From positions 806,001-870,000 of the forward strand of contig NZ_AUFJ01000009.1 of assembly GCF_000426445.1 (NCBI RefSeq): a stretch of DNA of 64,000 nt, written 5' to 3'. Within the stretch, counting starts at the first letter, position 1, and each line of letters starts with the position of its first letter. The position numbers were made by a program, and so were the translations under genes. Of this stretch, positions 9,478 through 17,749 are shown piece after piece. This DNA is from Brevibacterium album DSM 18261. Lineage in GTDB: Bacteria; Actinomycetota; Actinomycetes; Actinomycetales; Brevibacteriaceae. The notes below the pieces were generated by a model. That model ran no database searches. It was not told the origin of the DNA and saw only the letters and a program-made list of their open reading frames with translations.

Positions 9478-9566
9478 CGAGTGAGCGGGTCCTGCCCACC
9501 TGGCACCACCGAGTGAGCGGTTCCTGTCGGAATCAGACGCTGCATCCGACAGGAACCGCTCACTCG
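9478..9566. repeat. Inverted repeat with extra half-copy; likely terminator
   Basis: Perfect 21-base arms (9510-9530 and 9546-9566) enclose a 15-base loop. A third, direct copy of the outer 17 bases with one mismatch lies at 9478-9494. It stands 21 bases past the stop of the minus-strand 3-hydroxyisobutyrate dehydrogenase gene, the position of a terminator. The extra partial copy suggests duplication of a mobile palindrome rather than a simple terminator. Confidence 0.65.
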
Positions 9567-9587
9567 ACGAATTGGCGGGCCGGCGGC

Positions 9588-10499
9588 TCAGGGCGCCTCG
9601 GGAAGCCCGGTGGCCTCCGGATCGATGTTGCGGATGAGCGCGGAGGTGTCGCGGTCGCCCCAGCCGTCGTCGATGAGCTTCTGGAGCTTCTCGTGCACGA
9701 GCGTCGCGGCGGGCAGGTCCACGCCCTCGGACTCCGCACCCGCGAGCGCGAGGCCCACGTCCTTGTGCATGAGCATGGTGGAGAAGCCCGCGGCGAACTC
9801 GCGCTCGGCCGGCGAGCTGTCCACGACGCCGGGCACGGGGTACCAGTTGCGCAGCGGCCAGGAATCACCGGAGGACACCCGCGCGATGTCGAAGAACACC
9901 TTGGGATCGAGACCGAACCGCTGGGCCAGCACCGCACCTTCCACCACACCCTGGAGGCTGATGGCCAGCTGCATGTTGTTGACGATCTTCGCGGCCTGCC
10001 CCGCTCCGTCGCCTCCCGCGTGGAAGATGTTGCCGGCCATCGCCTCGACCACGGGGCGCACGGCCGCGACATCGTCCTCCGCGCCTCCCAGCATGAAGGT
10101 GAGCGTGCCGGCCGCAGCCCCGCCCACGCCTCCGGAGACCGGGCCGTCGATGAAGCGGAAGCCGCGCTCGCGCGCACCCGCGTGAAGGGCACGGGCGGTG
10201 TCCACGTCGATCGTCGAATCGTCCACCAGCAGGGTCTCCGTCGAGGCGGAGTCGAACACGCCGCCGGCGTCGAAGTACACGCTGCGCGCGTGCTCGCCCT
10301 TGGGCAGCATCGTGAAGACGAAGTCCGCACCGGCCACGGCCTCGGCGATGGAGCCCACCGCCTGCACGCCGTCCTCCGTCGCGGCCTCCACCGCGGCCGC
10401 GACGACGTCGTAGCCCCTGACGGTGTGGCCTGCCGCGACGAGGTTCTTCGTCATCGGGCGGCCCATGTTGCCCAATCCGATCCAGCCGATGTTCGCCAT
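9588..10499 (-). CDS. mmsB: 3-hydroxyisobutyrate dehydrogenase
   Basis: A 303-residue member of the beta-hydroxyacid dehydrogenase family, which oxidises (S)-3-hydroxyisobutyrate to methylmalonate semialdehyde in valine catabolism. The Rossmann motif IGLGNMG opens the protein (residues 7-13), GPVSGGVGGA marks the substrate-binding segment near residue 119, and Lys171 in AAKIVNN is the catalytic lysine. ATG at 10499 follows AAGGAGGCATC, a strong ribosome site, and is preferred to the in-frame ATG at 10514. A LysR gene diverges 188 bases upstream and may regulate it. No methylmalonate semialdehyde dehydrogenase lies in the window, so the precise hydroxyacid could differ. Confidence 0.85.
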   Translation of the reverse strand: MANIGWIGLGNMGRPMTKNLVAAGHTVRGYDVVAAAVEAATEDGVQAVGSIAEAVAGADFVFTMLPKGEHARSVYFDAGGVFDSASTETLLVDDSTIDVDTARALHAGARERGFRFIDGPVSGGVGGAAAGTLTFMLGGAEDDVAAVRPVVEAMAGNIFHAGGDGAGQAAKIVNNMQLAISLQGVVEGAVLAQRFGLDPKVFFDIARVSSGDSWPLRNWYPVPGVVDSSPAEREFAAGFSTMLMHKDVGLALAGAESEGVDLPAATLVHEKLQKLIDDGWGDRDTSALIRNIDPEATGLPEAP

Positions 10500-10687
10500 G
10501 ATGCCTCCTTGCATTCGCTTCTCCGTGCCGCCGCAGGCTCCCGTGCGCCGCGACGCTGATTCCCCACCAGAATATGCCCGCCGTCACATCCGGCCTCTGC
10601 GCGCACCCCGCGGCGCCCGAACCCCGCACATCGCTTCCGCACCGGAGGTGTGCGTGCATGCACTCCGCACCGGATACCATGCGGTGC

Positions 10688-11584
10688 ATGACGAGCTCGC
10701 ACGCGCAGGCGGGCGCCGGTCCCCGCATCGCGCCCGATGACCTGCTCACGCTCCTCGCGGTCGCCCGCCTGGGCAAGTACACCGCGGCCGCCCACAGCCT
10801 CGGCATCAATCACACGACCGTCTCCCGCCGCATCGCCTCCCTGGAGAAGGCGGTGGGCGAACGCGTGCTCGCACAGGCGCCGGAGGGCTGGGAGCTCACC
10901 GCCCACGGTCGCCGGCTGCTGCCCGCCGCCGAGGCCGTGGAGACCGCGCTCGCATCCGTCGCGGCGCCTGTCCCGCGGACCGGGCAGGAGGGCCGCCGCC
11001 TGGCCGGCACCGTGAGGATCGCCGCGCCCGAGGCGTTCGTCGCCGCCTATGCCATGCCCGCTCTCAGCCGCCTCCAGCGCAACCACGCGGGCCTGCAGGT
11101 GGAAGTGCTCACGGCGACGCAGCGGGCGCGAAGGTACCGCTCGGGGATGGACATCGAGGTGGTCGTGGGCAGGCCGGACACCCGCCACTCGACTGCGCAC
11201 TACCTGCGCACGTACTCGCTGGGGCTGTACGCCTCGCCGGGCTACCTGCAGCGCCACGGGAGGCCGGAGACTGCCGAGGACCTCGCCGACCGGCGGCTCA
11301 TCTTCTACCCCGAGCACTCGCTCGAGGTCGACAGCCTGCTGGGTGCCGTCGAGCAGCTGCCGGAGACCGCGGGCTACTTCCGCTCGAACTCCGTCGCCGC
11401 TCAGCTGCAGGCCGCGCGGCTGGGGGTGGGGGTGGGCCTGCTGCCGGCCTTCGCCGCCGAGGCGGACGACTCCCTCGTGCGTGTGCTCCCCGAGTTCGAC
11501 CGCGAGCTGGAGTACTGGGCTTCGGTGCGGCCGGAGGCGCTGCGCAGTCCCGTGGTGGAGCACGTCCTCGCAGCCCTGCGGTGA
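10688..11584 (+). CDS. LysR-family transcriptional regulator
   Basis: About 298 residues. The N-terminal winged helix-turn-helix reads LLAVARLGKYTAAAHSLGIN then HTTVSRRIASLEKAVGE, a LysR DNA-binding head, followed by the periplasmic-binding-protein-like effector domain that includes AARLGVGVGLLP. The start is uncertain: ATG at 10688 gives the usual length, with further in-frame ATGs at 10658 and 10679. It is divergent from the 3-hydroxyisobutyrate dehydrogenase gene and upstream of the large acyl-CoA dehydrogenase, so either may be its target. The inducer is unknown. Confidence 0.82.
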   Translation: MTSSHAQAGAGPRIAPDDLLTLLAVARLGKYTAAAHSLGINHTTVSRRIASLEKAVGERVLAQAPEGWELTAHGRRLLPAAEAVETALASVAAPVPRTGQEGRRLAGTVRIAAPEAFVAAYAMPALSRLQRNHAGLQVEVLTATQRARRYRSGMDIEVVVGRPDTRHSTAHYLRTYSLGLYASPGYLQRHGRPETAEDLADRRLIFYPEHSLEVDSLLGAVEQLPETAGYFRSNSVAAQLQAARLGVGVGLLPAFAAEADDSLVRVLPEFDRELEYWASVRPEALRSPVVEHVLAALR

Positions 11585-11701
11585 GCCCGCGCAACAGGGC
11601 AGACGCGGCGGTGTCCGGAAGCCGCCGCTAGAGTGTGACTTAACGCTCATTCGATATGCGTGACCGATCAGCGCTGCTCGTCCACGAAAGGCTGCCGCCC
11701 C

Positions 11702-13549
11702 ATGACCGCACAGATCCTCTCCCGCCGCGACCTCAGCTTCCTGCTCCACGAATGGCTGGATGTGAGCGCGCTGACCGAGCGCGAGCGCTTCGCGGACCAC
11801 TCCCGCGAGACCTTCGATGCGCTCCTGGAGGTCTCCGAGGACATCGCCCGCGAGCACTTCGCCCCGCACTACCGGAAGAGCGATCTCAACGAGCCCACGT
11901 TCGACGGCGAGACCGTCCGCATCATCCCCGAGGTGAAGGAGGCCCTCGACCGGTTCGCGGAATCGGGCCTGCTCACGGGCTCCGTCGACGAGGAGCACGG
12001 CGGCATCCAGCTCCCCTACACGGTCTCCCGAGCATGCTTCGCCTGGTTCCAGGCGGCGAACATCGCGACCTCCAGCTACGCCATGCTCTCGATGGGCAAC
12101 GCCGCGCTCCTGCTGGCACATGGAACGCCCGAGCAGATCGAGCGCTGGGCCGTGCCCGAGCTGGAGGGCCGCTTCACGGGCACCATGTGCCTGTCCGAGC
12201 CGGAGGTGGGCTCCTCCCTCAGCGATGTCACCACCCGCGCCGTGCCGCAGGACGACGGCACCTACCGCGTGCACGGGCAGAAGATGTGGATCTCCGGCGG
12301 CGAGCACGAGCTCAGCGAGAACATCGTGCACCTCGTCCTCGCCCGTGCGGAGGGCGATGCGCCCGGCGTCAAGGGCCTCTCCCTGTTCATCGTGCCCAAG
12401 AAGCTGGTCAACGACGACGGCAGCGTGGGCGAGCGCAACGATGTGGTGCTGTCCGGACTCAACCACAAGATGGGCTGGCGCGGCACCACGAACACGCTGC
12501 TGAACTTCGGCGAGGGCGCGCATCAGCCTGGCGGGAAGGGCGGGGCTGTCGGCTACCTCGTGGGCGAGCGCGGCAGTGGCCTCGCGTACATGTTCCACAT
12601 GATGAACGGCGCGCGCATCGGCGTGGGTGCGGGTGCTGTGGCGCTGGGCTACCGCGGCTACCTCACCGCGCTGGAGTACGCGCGCGACCGCATCCAGGGC
12701 CGGCCGCTCGAGGACAAGGACCCGAGCGCGCCGGCCGTGCCGATCGTGCGGCACCCCGACATCCGGCGGATGCTGCTGGCGGCGAAGGCGTATGCGGAGG
12801 GCGGACTGGGCCTCATCCTGTATGCCGCGAAGCTCCTCGACGACTCCCAGACCGCGCCCGAGGCCGCCGACCGCGAGCGCGCGGACCTCCTCCTCGACGT
12901 GCTCACCCCGCTCGTGAAGACGTGGCCGTCGCGCTGGTGCCTCAAGGCCAACGACCTCGCGATCCAGGTGCTGGGCGGAGCCGGCTACACGCGCGACCAT
13001 GATGTGGAGCAGCTCTACCGCGACAACCGGCTCAACCCCATCCACGAGGGCACGGACGGCATCCAGTCCCTCGACCTCCTGGGCCGCAAGGTCCGCATGA
13101 AGGGCGGCGCAGGACTGCGGCTGCTGGCCGAGACGATCCGCGCGACGATCGCGAAGGCGGAGGGAACCGCCTGGGCGGGACAGGCCGCCGCGCTCGAGGC
13201 CGCACTGGCGCGTGCGGAGTCCGTCACCGCGGAGCTGTGGGCCGACGGCGACCCGCTCACGGCGCAGTCGAACTCGTGGGTCTACCTCGAGGCCGTGGGC
13301 CACACCGTCATGGCGTGGCTGTGGCTGGAGCAGGCGCTCGCGGCAGATGCCGCCGAGGCCGGCACGGGAGACAGCGCAGCCTCCCGTGGAGCGGCCTCCC
13401 GCAGTGCCGACGACACCGCCTTCTACGCCGGCAAGCGCGCCGCGGCCCGGTACTTCTTCAGCCACGAGCTGCCACGGGTGCACCCGCAGTTCGATCTGCT
13501 GGAGAGCCTGGACCGGACCTTCGCGGACCTCGACGACGCCGTCCTCTGA
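11702..13549 (+). CDS. Acyl-CoA dehydrogenase with C-terminal extension (DmdC-like)
   Basis: A 615-residue acyl-CoA dehydrogenase of the long form that includes 3-methylmercaptopropionyl-CoA dehydrogenase DmdC and relatives. CLSEPEVGSSLSDVTTRA and GQKMWISGGEHE are the FAD-binding middle domain. YRDNRLNPIHEGTDGIQ places the catalytic glutamate at residue 449, and a further 150 residues form the helical C-terminal domain of this subgroup. ATG at 11702 follows GAAAGG; another in-frame ATG exists at 11660. Being DmdC-like does not prove a sulfur substrate, since many actinobacterial members act on medium-chain or branched acyl-CoAs. It ends opposite the DctP gene at a shared terminator. Confidence 0.87.
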   Translation: MTAQILSRRDLSFLLHEWLDVSALTERERFADHSRETFDALLEVSEDIAREHFAPHYRKSDLNEPTFDGETVRIIPEVKEALDRFAESGLLTGSVDEEHGGIQLPYTVSRACFAWFQAANIATSSYAMLSMGNAALLLAHGTPEQIERWAVPELEGRFTGTMCLSEPEVGSSLSDVTTRAVPQDDGTYRVHGQKMWISGGEHELSENIVHLVLARAEGDAPGVKGLSLFIVPKKLVNDDGSVGERNDVVLSGLNHKMGWRGTTNTLLNFGEGAHQPGGKGGAVGYLVGERGSGLAYMFHMMNGARIGVGAGAVALGYRGYLTALEYARDRIQGRPLEDKDPSAPAVPIVRHPDIRRMLLAAKAYAEGGLGLILYAAKLLDDSQTAPEAADRERADLLLDVLTPLVKTWPSRWCLKANDLAIQVLGGAGYTRDHDVEQLYRDNRLNPIHEGTDGIQSLDLLGRKVRMKGGAGLRLLAETIRATIAKAEGTAWAGQAAALEAALARAESVTAELWADGDPLTAQSNSWVYLEAVGHTVMAWLWLEQALAADAAEAGTGDSAASRGAASRSADDTAFYAGKRAAARYFFSHELPRVHPQFDLLESLDRTFADLDDAVL

Positions 13550-13562
13550 GGGTTCACACGAG

Positions 13563-13601
13563 CGCGGCGGGTGCCTCCCCGCCGGGGAGGCGCCCGCCGC
13601 G
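13563..13601. terminator. Bidirectional terminator
   Basis: Arms of 18 bases (13563-13580 and 13584-13601) pair with a single G-T wobble around a 3-base loop. It stands in the 58-base gap between two convergent genes (stops at 13549 and 13608). Confidence 0.8.
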
Positions 13602-13607
13602 TCCTGC

Positions 13608-14918
13608 TCAGCGCGGCCGGTGCTCCATCGCGGCGCTCGACTCGTACACCGCCTGCGCGAACGGGGCGAAGTCGGTCTCCGCGTCGTACCACTCGTCGAA
13701 GTCCTCGGTCTTGCCACCGTCCGCGTAGCCCAGCTCCTCCAGCTGTGCCGTCCAGGCCTCGGCCGAGGCTCTGATGACCTCCGCGGTGTCCTCGGGGAGG
13801 TTCCCGCCCTCGATCGCCTCGGCGGTCAGCTCGTGGGAGATCTCGCCCACCCGCTCCTGCAGCGCCCCTCCGTACGCGGAGACGGTGCCGCCCTGGGCCT
13901 TCGCGGCACTGATCATCGCCTCGGCGCCGTCCGTGTAGCTGCGTGCCACACCGCCGGCGGCGAGCGAGGTGCTGTCGAAGATGATCTGCTGGTAGGCCAG
14001 CGGCAGGTCGCTGAAGCCGGCTCCGGCGAGGAAGGCCGCAGCCGCCCTCGGATAGGAGACGTCGGTTGTGTATCCCAGATGAGGAGCCACCTCCAGCAGA
14101 CCGCCCTCTGCCGTCGCGGCGGTGGGACCGAGGTTGCAGTCGACCGAGCCGCGCTGCAGCGCCTCGTAGGTCTCCGTGTACTCCATGGACACCGGCGCTC
14201 CGCCCATCTCCCTGATCATCCTGTCCTGCGCGACTGAGCCGATCCGCGTCTGCGTCCCGCGCCAGTCGTCCTCGGTGAGGACGGGCTCGGCGCACGCCGT
14301 GTAGTACCCGGCCGTGGGGAGGAACGGGGTGAGCGGGGTGAGCCCCCGCTCCTCGTAGGCGGTGAGCACGGCCTCGTTCGTCCACCCCAGATCGTTGTAG
14401 ACCGCATAGGGCAGCATCTCGCCCACGAAGGGCGACGAGGGCAGGAGGGCCGTCGTGGTGGCGAGGTCGTTGAACGCCTCGAACTCGGCGGGCTGGTAGA
14501 TGGGCAGGGTGTAGGCGAGGTCCAGGCGGCCGTCGGCCAGCGCATCGTGCACCGTGTCGTACCCGGCGACGGCCTGGCCCCAGACCACCTCGACCTCGAT
14601 CTTCCCGCCCGATCTCTCCTCGATGAGATCCGCCATCACGCTGCCGGCCGGGGCCATGACCGAGGTCGCCGACGCCGCGGCGGGCTGGAACGTCAGCGTC
14701 ACCGGCTCGAGGTCCGCGATGATCCCGTCCACCTCCTCCTGCGGAGCGCCGTACTCGAAGCCCTCCCCGGAGCCCCCGCCGGCGGTGCCGCCGGATGCGC
14801 CGACGCTGCCGGAGCAGCCGGTGAGGGCGAGGACGACGGCTGCGGCCGGGGCGAACAGGCCGGACATCGTCCGGATCGTCCCGGACCTGTGTGCGTGTGC
14901 TGTATGAGACCTCGTCAT
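13608..14918 (-). CDS. DctP-type (TRAP) solute-binding lipoprotein, no transporter partners
   Basis: A 436-residue lipoprotein. The leader ends in ALTGC with Cys35 as lipidation site, so it should be tethered outside the membrane. The body resembles DctP binding proteins of TRAP transporters (GQAVAGYDTVHDALADGRLD at about residue 113; YEALQRGSVDCNLGP further on). TRAP systems need DctQ and DctM membrane proteins, and neither is present here. The ATG at 14918 lies 34 bases after the alkylsulfatase stop, so both are probably in one transcript; it may capture an alkyl-sulfate-related ligand. A longer reading to 15200 runs through alkylsulfatase coding sequence and was not used. A paralogue lies at 22209-23498. 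Confidence 0.8.
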   Translation of the reverse strand: MTRSHTAHAHRSGTIRTMSGLFAPAAAVVLALTGCSGSVGASGGTAGGGSGEGFEYGAPQEEVDGIIADLEPVTLTFQPAAASATSVMAPAGSVMADLIEERSGGKIEVEVVWGQAVAGYDTVHDALADGRLDLAYTLPIYQPAEFEAFNDLATTTALLPSSPFVGEMLPYAVYNDLGWTNEAVLTAYEERGLTPLTPFLPTAGYYTACAEPVLTEDDWRGTQTRIGSVAQDRMIREMGGAPVSMEYTETYEALQRGSVDCNLGPTAATAEGGLLEVAPHLGYTTDVSYPRAAAAFLAGAGFSDLPLAYQQIIFDSTSLAAGGVARSYTDGAEAMISAAKAQGGTVSAYGGALQERVGEISHELTAEAIEGGNLPEDTAEVIRASAEAWTAQLEELGYADGGKTEDFDEWYDAETDFAPFAQAVYESSAAMEHRPR

Positions 14919-14952
14919 CGGGATCTCCGTCCTCTCGTGTGGTGTCCCCCGG

Positions 14953-16878
14953 TCACGGCAGTGTGACCGGGAAGAAGCGCGGGAAGTGGTCGATGTGCGC
15001 CAGCAGCGCGAGCACTGCGGCCGTGTCCCCGCTGACGACGGCCTCGGCCGCGGCCAGGCTCTCCTCCGTCTGCGGGCGGCTGAGCAGCTGGGCGAGGGCT
15101 GCGCGGCCGGCGGTGATCGTCGCGGAGCCGGACTCCTGCGCCCCCTCCGTGTAGACGAGCACGCCGTTGCGCGTCTCGAGGAGGTACTCCGTCCCCGCAT
15201 CCGGCTGCGCCCAGGTGAGCGAGACGGTCAGCTCCGCACCCGTGACTCCGTTGAAGCAGATGCCGGCATAGTCGAGGATCTGCTCGTCCGTCATCGCCTC
15301 CGCGGTGGGCGCGTCGATGCCGCGGTCGGTGCGCTCTCGTGCGCTCTCCTCCCGCAGCTCCTGTGCGCCGGTGAGGAAGATGTTGCGCCACGAGGCGTTC
15401 GCGGTCTGGATCGCCATCTGATCCAGCGCCGCGGCACCGAGCTCCCGCGCACGGACGCTGTCCGGCTCCGCGAAGAGCACGGCTGCGGACATCTGCGCCA
15501 CCCACCGGTAGTCGCCCTCGGCGAAGAACCCGTCGAGCTGGTCGAGCACCGCATCGACGCCGCCCAGCATCCTGATCAGCCGCGCGCCCGATTCCGCCGG
15601 CGGATGCTGGTGATAGGTGAGCGGATTGCCGTCCCACCAGCCCAGGTAGTGCTGGTAGATCGCCTTGGAGTTGTGGTTGAGGGAGCCGTAGTAGCCCTGC
15701 GTGTGCCAGCGGGAGGCGAGCCCCGGAGGGAAGGCGATCTCCTCCGCGAGCTCCTGCATGGTCTGACCGTGGTTCATGCGGCGCAGCGACTCGTCGTGCA
15801 CGAACTTGTACATGTCGCGCTGGTCCGCGATGTACTCCGCGACGGCCTCCGTTCCCCAGGTGGGCCAGTGATGCTGCCCGATGAGCACCTCGGCCCTGCC
15901 GCCGTACTCCACGAGTGCTGAGTGCAGCGTCTTCCACCAGGCGACCGCGTCCCGCACCACGGCTCCGCGCGGAGTGAGGAGGTTGTGCATGGTGTGCGTG
16001 GCGAGCTCCACAAGGTTGAGCACCTGCAGGCCGGGGAACCAGAGGATGAACTCGGAGGGCGCCTCCGTGTTCGAGGCCTGGACGAACTCGATCTCGACCC
16101 CGTCGAGCATGACGGTCGCACGTGCCCCGCCGATGGTCTCCGTGGGTGCGAGCAGAGTGGTGAGCCCGGCACCCATCCCCATGCCGATGCCGGCGTCCAC
16201 GGTGCCGAGCGCCCCGCGCTCCAGCAGCGGTCCGAACTGGTACTGCGAGCGCCGCCGCATGGCGTTGCCCGCGAACACGTTCTCCGCGACGGCCTCCTCG
16301 ACGAAGCCGCCGGGGGCGATGATCCGCACCCTTCCGGCCTCCACCTCAGCGGGATCGACCACGCCCAGTGCGCCGCCGTAGTGGTCGGCGTGGCTGTGCG
16401 AGTAGATCACCGCCCGCACCGGCCGCTGTCCGCGGTGCTCGCGATAGAGATCGAGGCCGGCCCGGGCCATCTCCGCCGTGGTGAGCGGATCGATGACGAT
16501 GAGGCCGGTCTCGCCCTCGACGATGGTCATGTTCGCCAGGTCGAATCCGCGGATCTGGTACATGCCCTCCACGACCTCGAACAGGCCGTGGAGGTTGTTC
16601 AGCCGGGCGAGGCGCAGAAGGCTCGGATGGACGGTTCCCGCCGTCTCCTCCTCGTGGACGAAGCCGAACTCGTCGCCCTTCCACACCTTCGCCCCGGCGG
16701 CCGAGGTGAACTGATCGAAGCTCTCATACGTGGCGATGAAGCCGCGCGCGGCGTCGTCGAAGTCGCGGGTGTCGTCGAGGGGGAGGGCCGCAGAGGCCTC
16801 GGAGAGGATCTGCGTGGTCACGGGCGTGGGCACCAGGGGTGCCGCCGTGTCGGGGGATCCCGCGGGGAGGTGGGTCAT
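14953..16878 (-). CDS. SdsA1/BDS1-type linear alkylsulfatase
   Basis: A 641-residue metallo-beta-lactamase-fold hydrolase, close to the usual 640-660 residues of linear primary-alkylsulfatases that cut sulfate from detergents such as SDS. The dizinc motif SHSHADHYGG (His161, His163, Asp165, His166) is intact; PSEFILWFPGLQVLN and IGQHHWPTWG are further family segments; the C-terminal 130 residues look like the SCP2-like substrate domain. No clear Sec signal is visible, so it may be cytoplasmic. ATG at 16878 follows AAAGGCGGA; an ATG at 16905 is also in frame. It sits between a DctP lipoprotein and a DUF202/CoA-transferase group, suggesting import, desulfation and CoA activation of an alkyl substrate (inferred). 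Confidence 0.87.
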   Translation of the reverse strand: MTHLPAGSPDTAAPLVPTPVTTQILSEASAALPLDDTRDFDDAARGFIATYESFDQFTSAAGAKVWKGDEFGFVHEEETAGTVHPSLLRLARLNNLHGLFEVVEGMYQIRGFDLANMTIVEGETGLIVIDPLTTAEMARAGLDLYREHRGQRPVRAVIYSHSHADHYGGALGVVDPAEVEAGRVRIIAPGGFVEEAVAENVFAGNAMRRRSQYQFGPLLERGALGTVDAGIGMGMGAGLTTLLAPTETIGGARATVMLDGVEIEFVQASNTEAPSEFILWFPGLQVLNLVELATHTMHNLLTPRGAVVRDAVAWWKTLHSALVEYGGRAEVLIGQHHWPTWGTEAVAEYIADQRDMYKFVHDESLRRMNHGQTMQELAEEIAFPPGLASRWHTQGYYGSLNHNSKAIYQHYLGWWDGNPLTYHQHPPAESGARLIRMLGGVDAVLDQLDGFFAEGDYRWVAQMSAAVLFAEPDSVRARELGAAALDQMAIQTANASWRNIFLTGAQELREESARERTDRGIDAPTAEAMTDEQILDYAGICFNGVTGAELTVSLTWAQPDAGTEYLLETRNGVLVYTEGAQESGSATITAGRAALAQLLSRPQTEESLAAAEAVVSGDTAAVLALLAHIDHFPRFFPVTLP

Positions 16879-16970
16879 GTCTGTTCCGCCTTTCTCGTGG
16901 AGCATGTGCGTCCGTTCTGATCTGGTCTGGTCATGCGCGAGGTGAGGGTGTGTCCCCTGCACGGCGCCGC

Positions 16971-17321
16971 TCAGCCCTGCGCGTCGAGGAGCACGAGCAC
17001 GAGGCCGGCCGCTCCCACCGCGAACGCCGCGGCGGCGAGTGCGCACACCCCGGCCGCATCCGCCTGGGCGCGCCCTGCGACGATGCCGCGGACTCCCCTG
17101 CCATAGCGGGTGCGCTGCCGGGCCAGCAGCACCGCGGCCGTCGCTCCCAGCAGCGCCACCGCCGGGAGCACCCAGGCCCCGTAGTGGGGAGCCCAGCGCA
17201 GCAGGATCGCCGAGGCGATGAGCAGCGATGCGAGGGTCCGGGACCACGCCAGCGAGGTCCGCTCCGGCTGGAGACCCGGGTCGCCGTGCATCTCCACCGC
17301 CGTCCGCGTCCCGGCGGTCAT
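16971..17321 (-). CDS. DUF202 family membrane protein
   Basis: A 116-residue protein with the DUF202 N-terminal hallmark LQPERTSLAWSRTLASLL and about three membrane helices. Function unknown for the family. Its ATG overlaps the stop of the YidH-like gene by four bases, so the two small membrane proteins are made together and may form a heteromer. Confidence 0.82.
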   Translation of the reverse strand: MTAGTRTAVEMHGDPGLQPERTSLAWSRTLASLLIASAILLRWAPHYGAWVLPAVALLGATAAVLLARQRTRYGRGVRGIVAGRAQADAAGVCALAAAAFAVGAAGLVLVLLDAQG

Positions 17322-17749
17322 CCGAGCCACAGATAGGCGAGCAGGCCGCCGCAGGCCACCGCCGACGCACCGGCGAGCACGGGGACGATGAGCGGGACGG
17401 GCAGGGGGCGGGCGTGCCGCATCGCACGCTCCACGCGCACCCAGCGGACGGTGGCGCCCACAGCGATGAGCACCCCGGCGCACAGCAGCACCACTGCGAC
17501 GGCCCTCCGGACCTCCGGCGGCATATCGGACAGCGGCAGGGCCGCCAGCGCGATCCCGCCGGCGAGGAAGGCCAGCGCCGTCCGCATCCAGGCGAGGAAG
17601 GTGCGCTCGTTCGCCAGGGTGAAGCGCGGGTCCGGCTCCTCCCCGCCCGGCAGCAGCAGCCGGGCGAGCGGTCCGCGGCCGTCGCCGAGGCGGCCTCGGC
17701 GATCTGCTCCTGCACGCACCTCCTGCGGGGCCTCCGTCAGCGGTTCCAT
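17318..17749 (-). CDS. YidH-like DUF202 membrane protein
   Basis: A 143-residue membrane protein with FTLANERTFLAWMRTALAFL at about residue 43, the DUF202/YidH hallmark, and three predicted helices ending in CGGLLAYLWLG. Its start lies 13 bases inside the end of the CaiB-family gene, and its stop overlaps the next DUF202 gene. This tight coupling ties both membrane proteins to the CoA-transferase operon. No function is established. Confidence 0.82.
   Translation of the reverse strand: MEPLTEAPQEVRAGADRRGRLGDGRGPLARLLLPGGEEPDPRFTLANERTFLAWMRTALAFLAGGIALAALPLSDMPPEVRRAVAVVLLCAGVLIAVGATVRWVRVERAMRHARPLPVPLIVPVLAGASAVACGGLLAYLWLG

Noticed and set aside
10451-13717. A 1088-codon minus-strand open frame
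   Set aside because: It runs opposite the LysR and acyl-CoA dehydrogenase genes. Long antisense frames are expected at 70% G+C; no motif or ribosome site supports it.
14919-17715. Extended readings of the DctP gene (to 15200) and of the alkylsulfatase gene (to 17715)
   Set aside because: Both extensions pass through other genes and lack coding character; good ribosome sites exist at 14918 and 16878.
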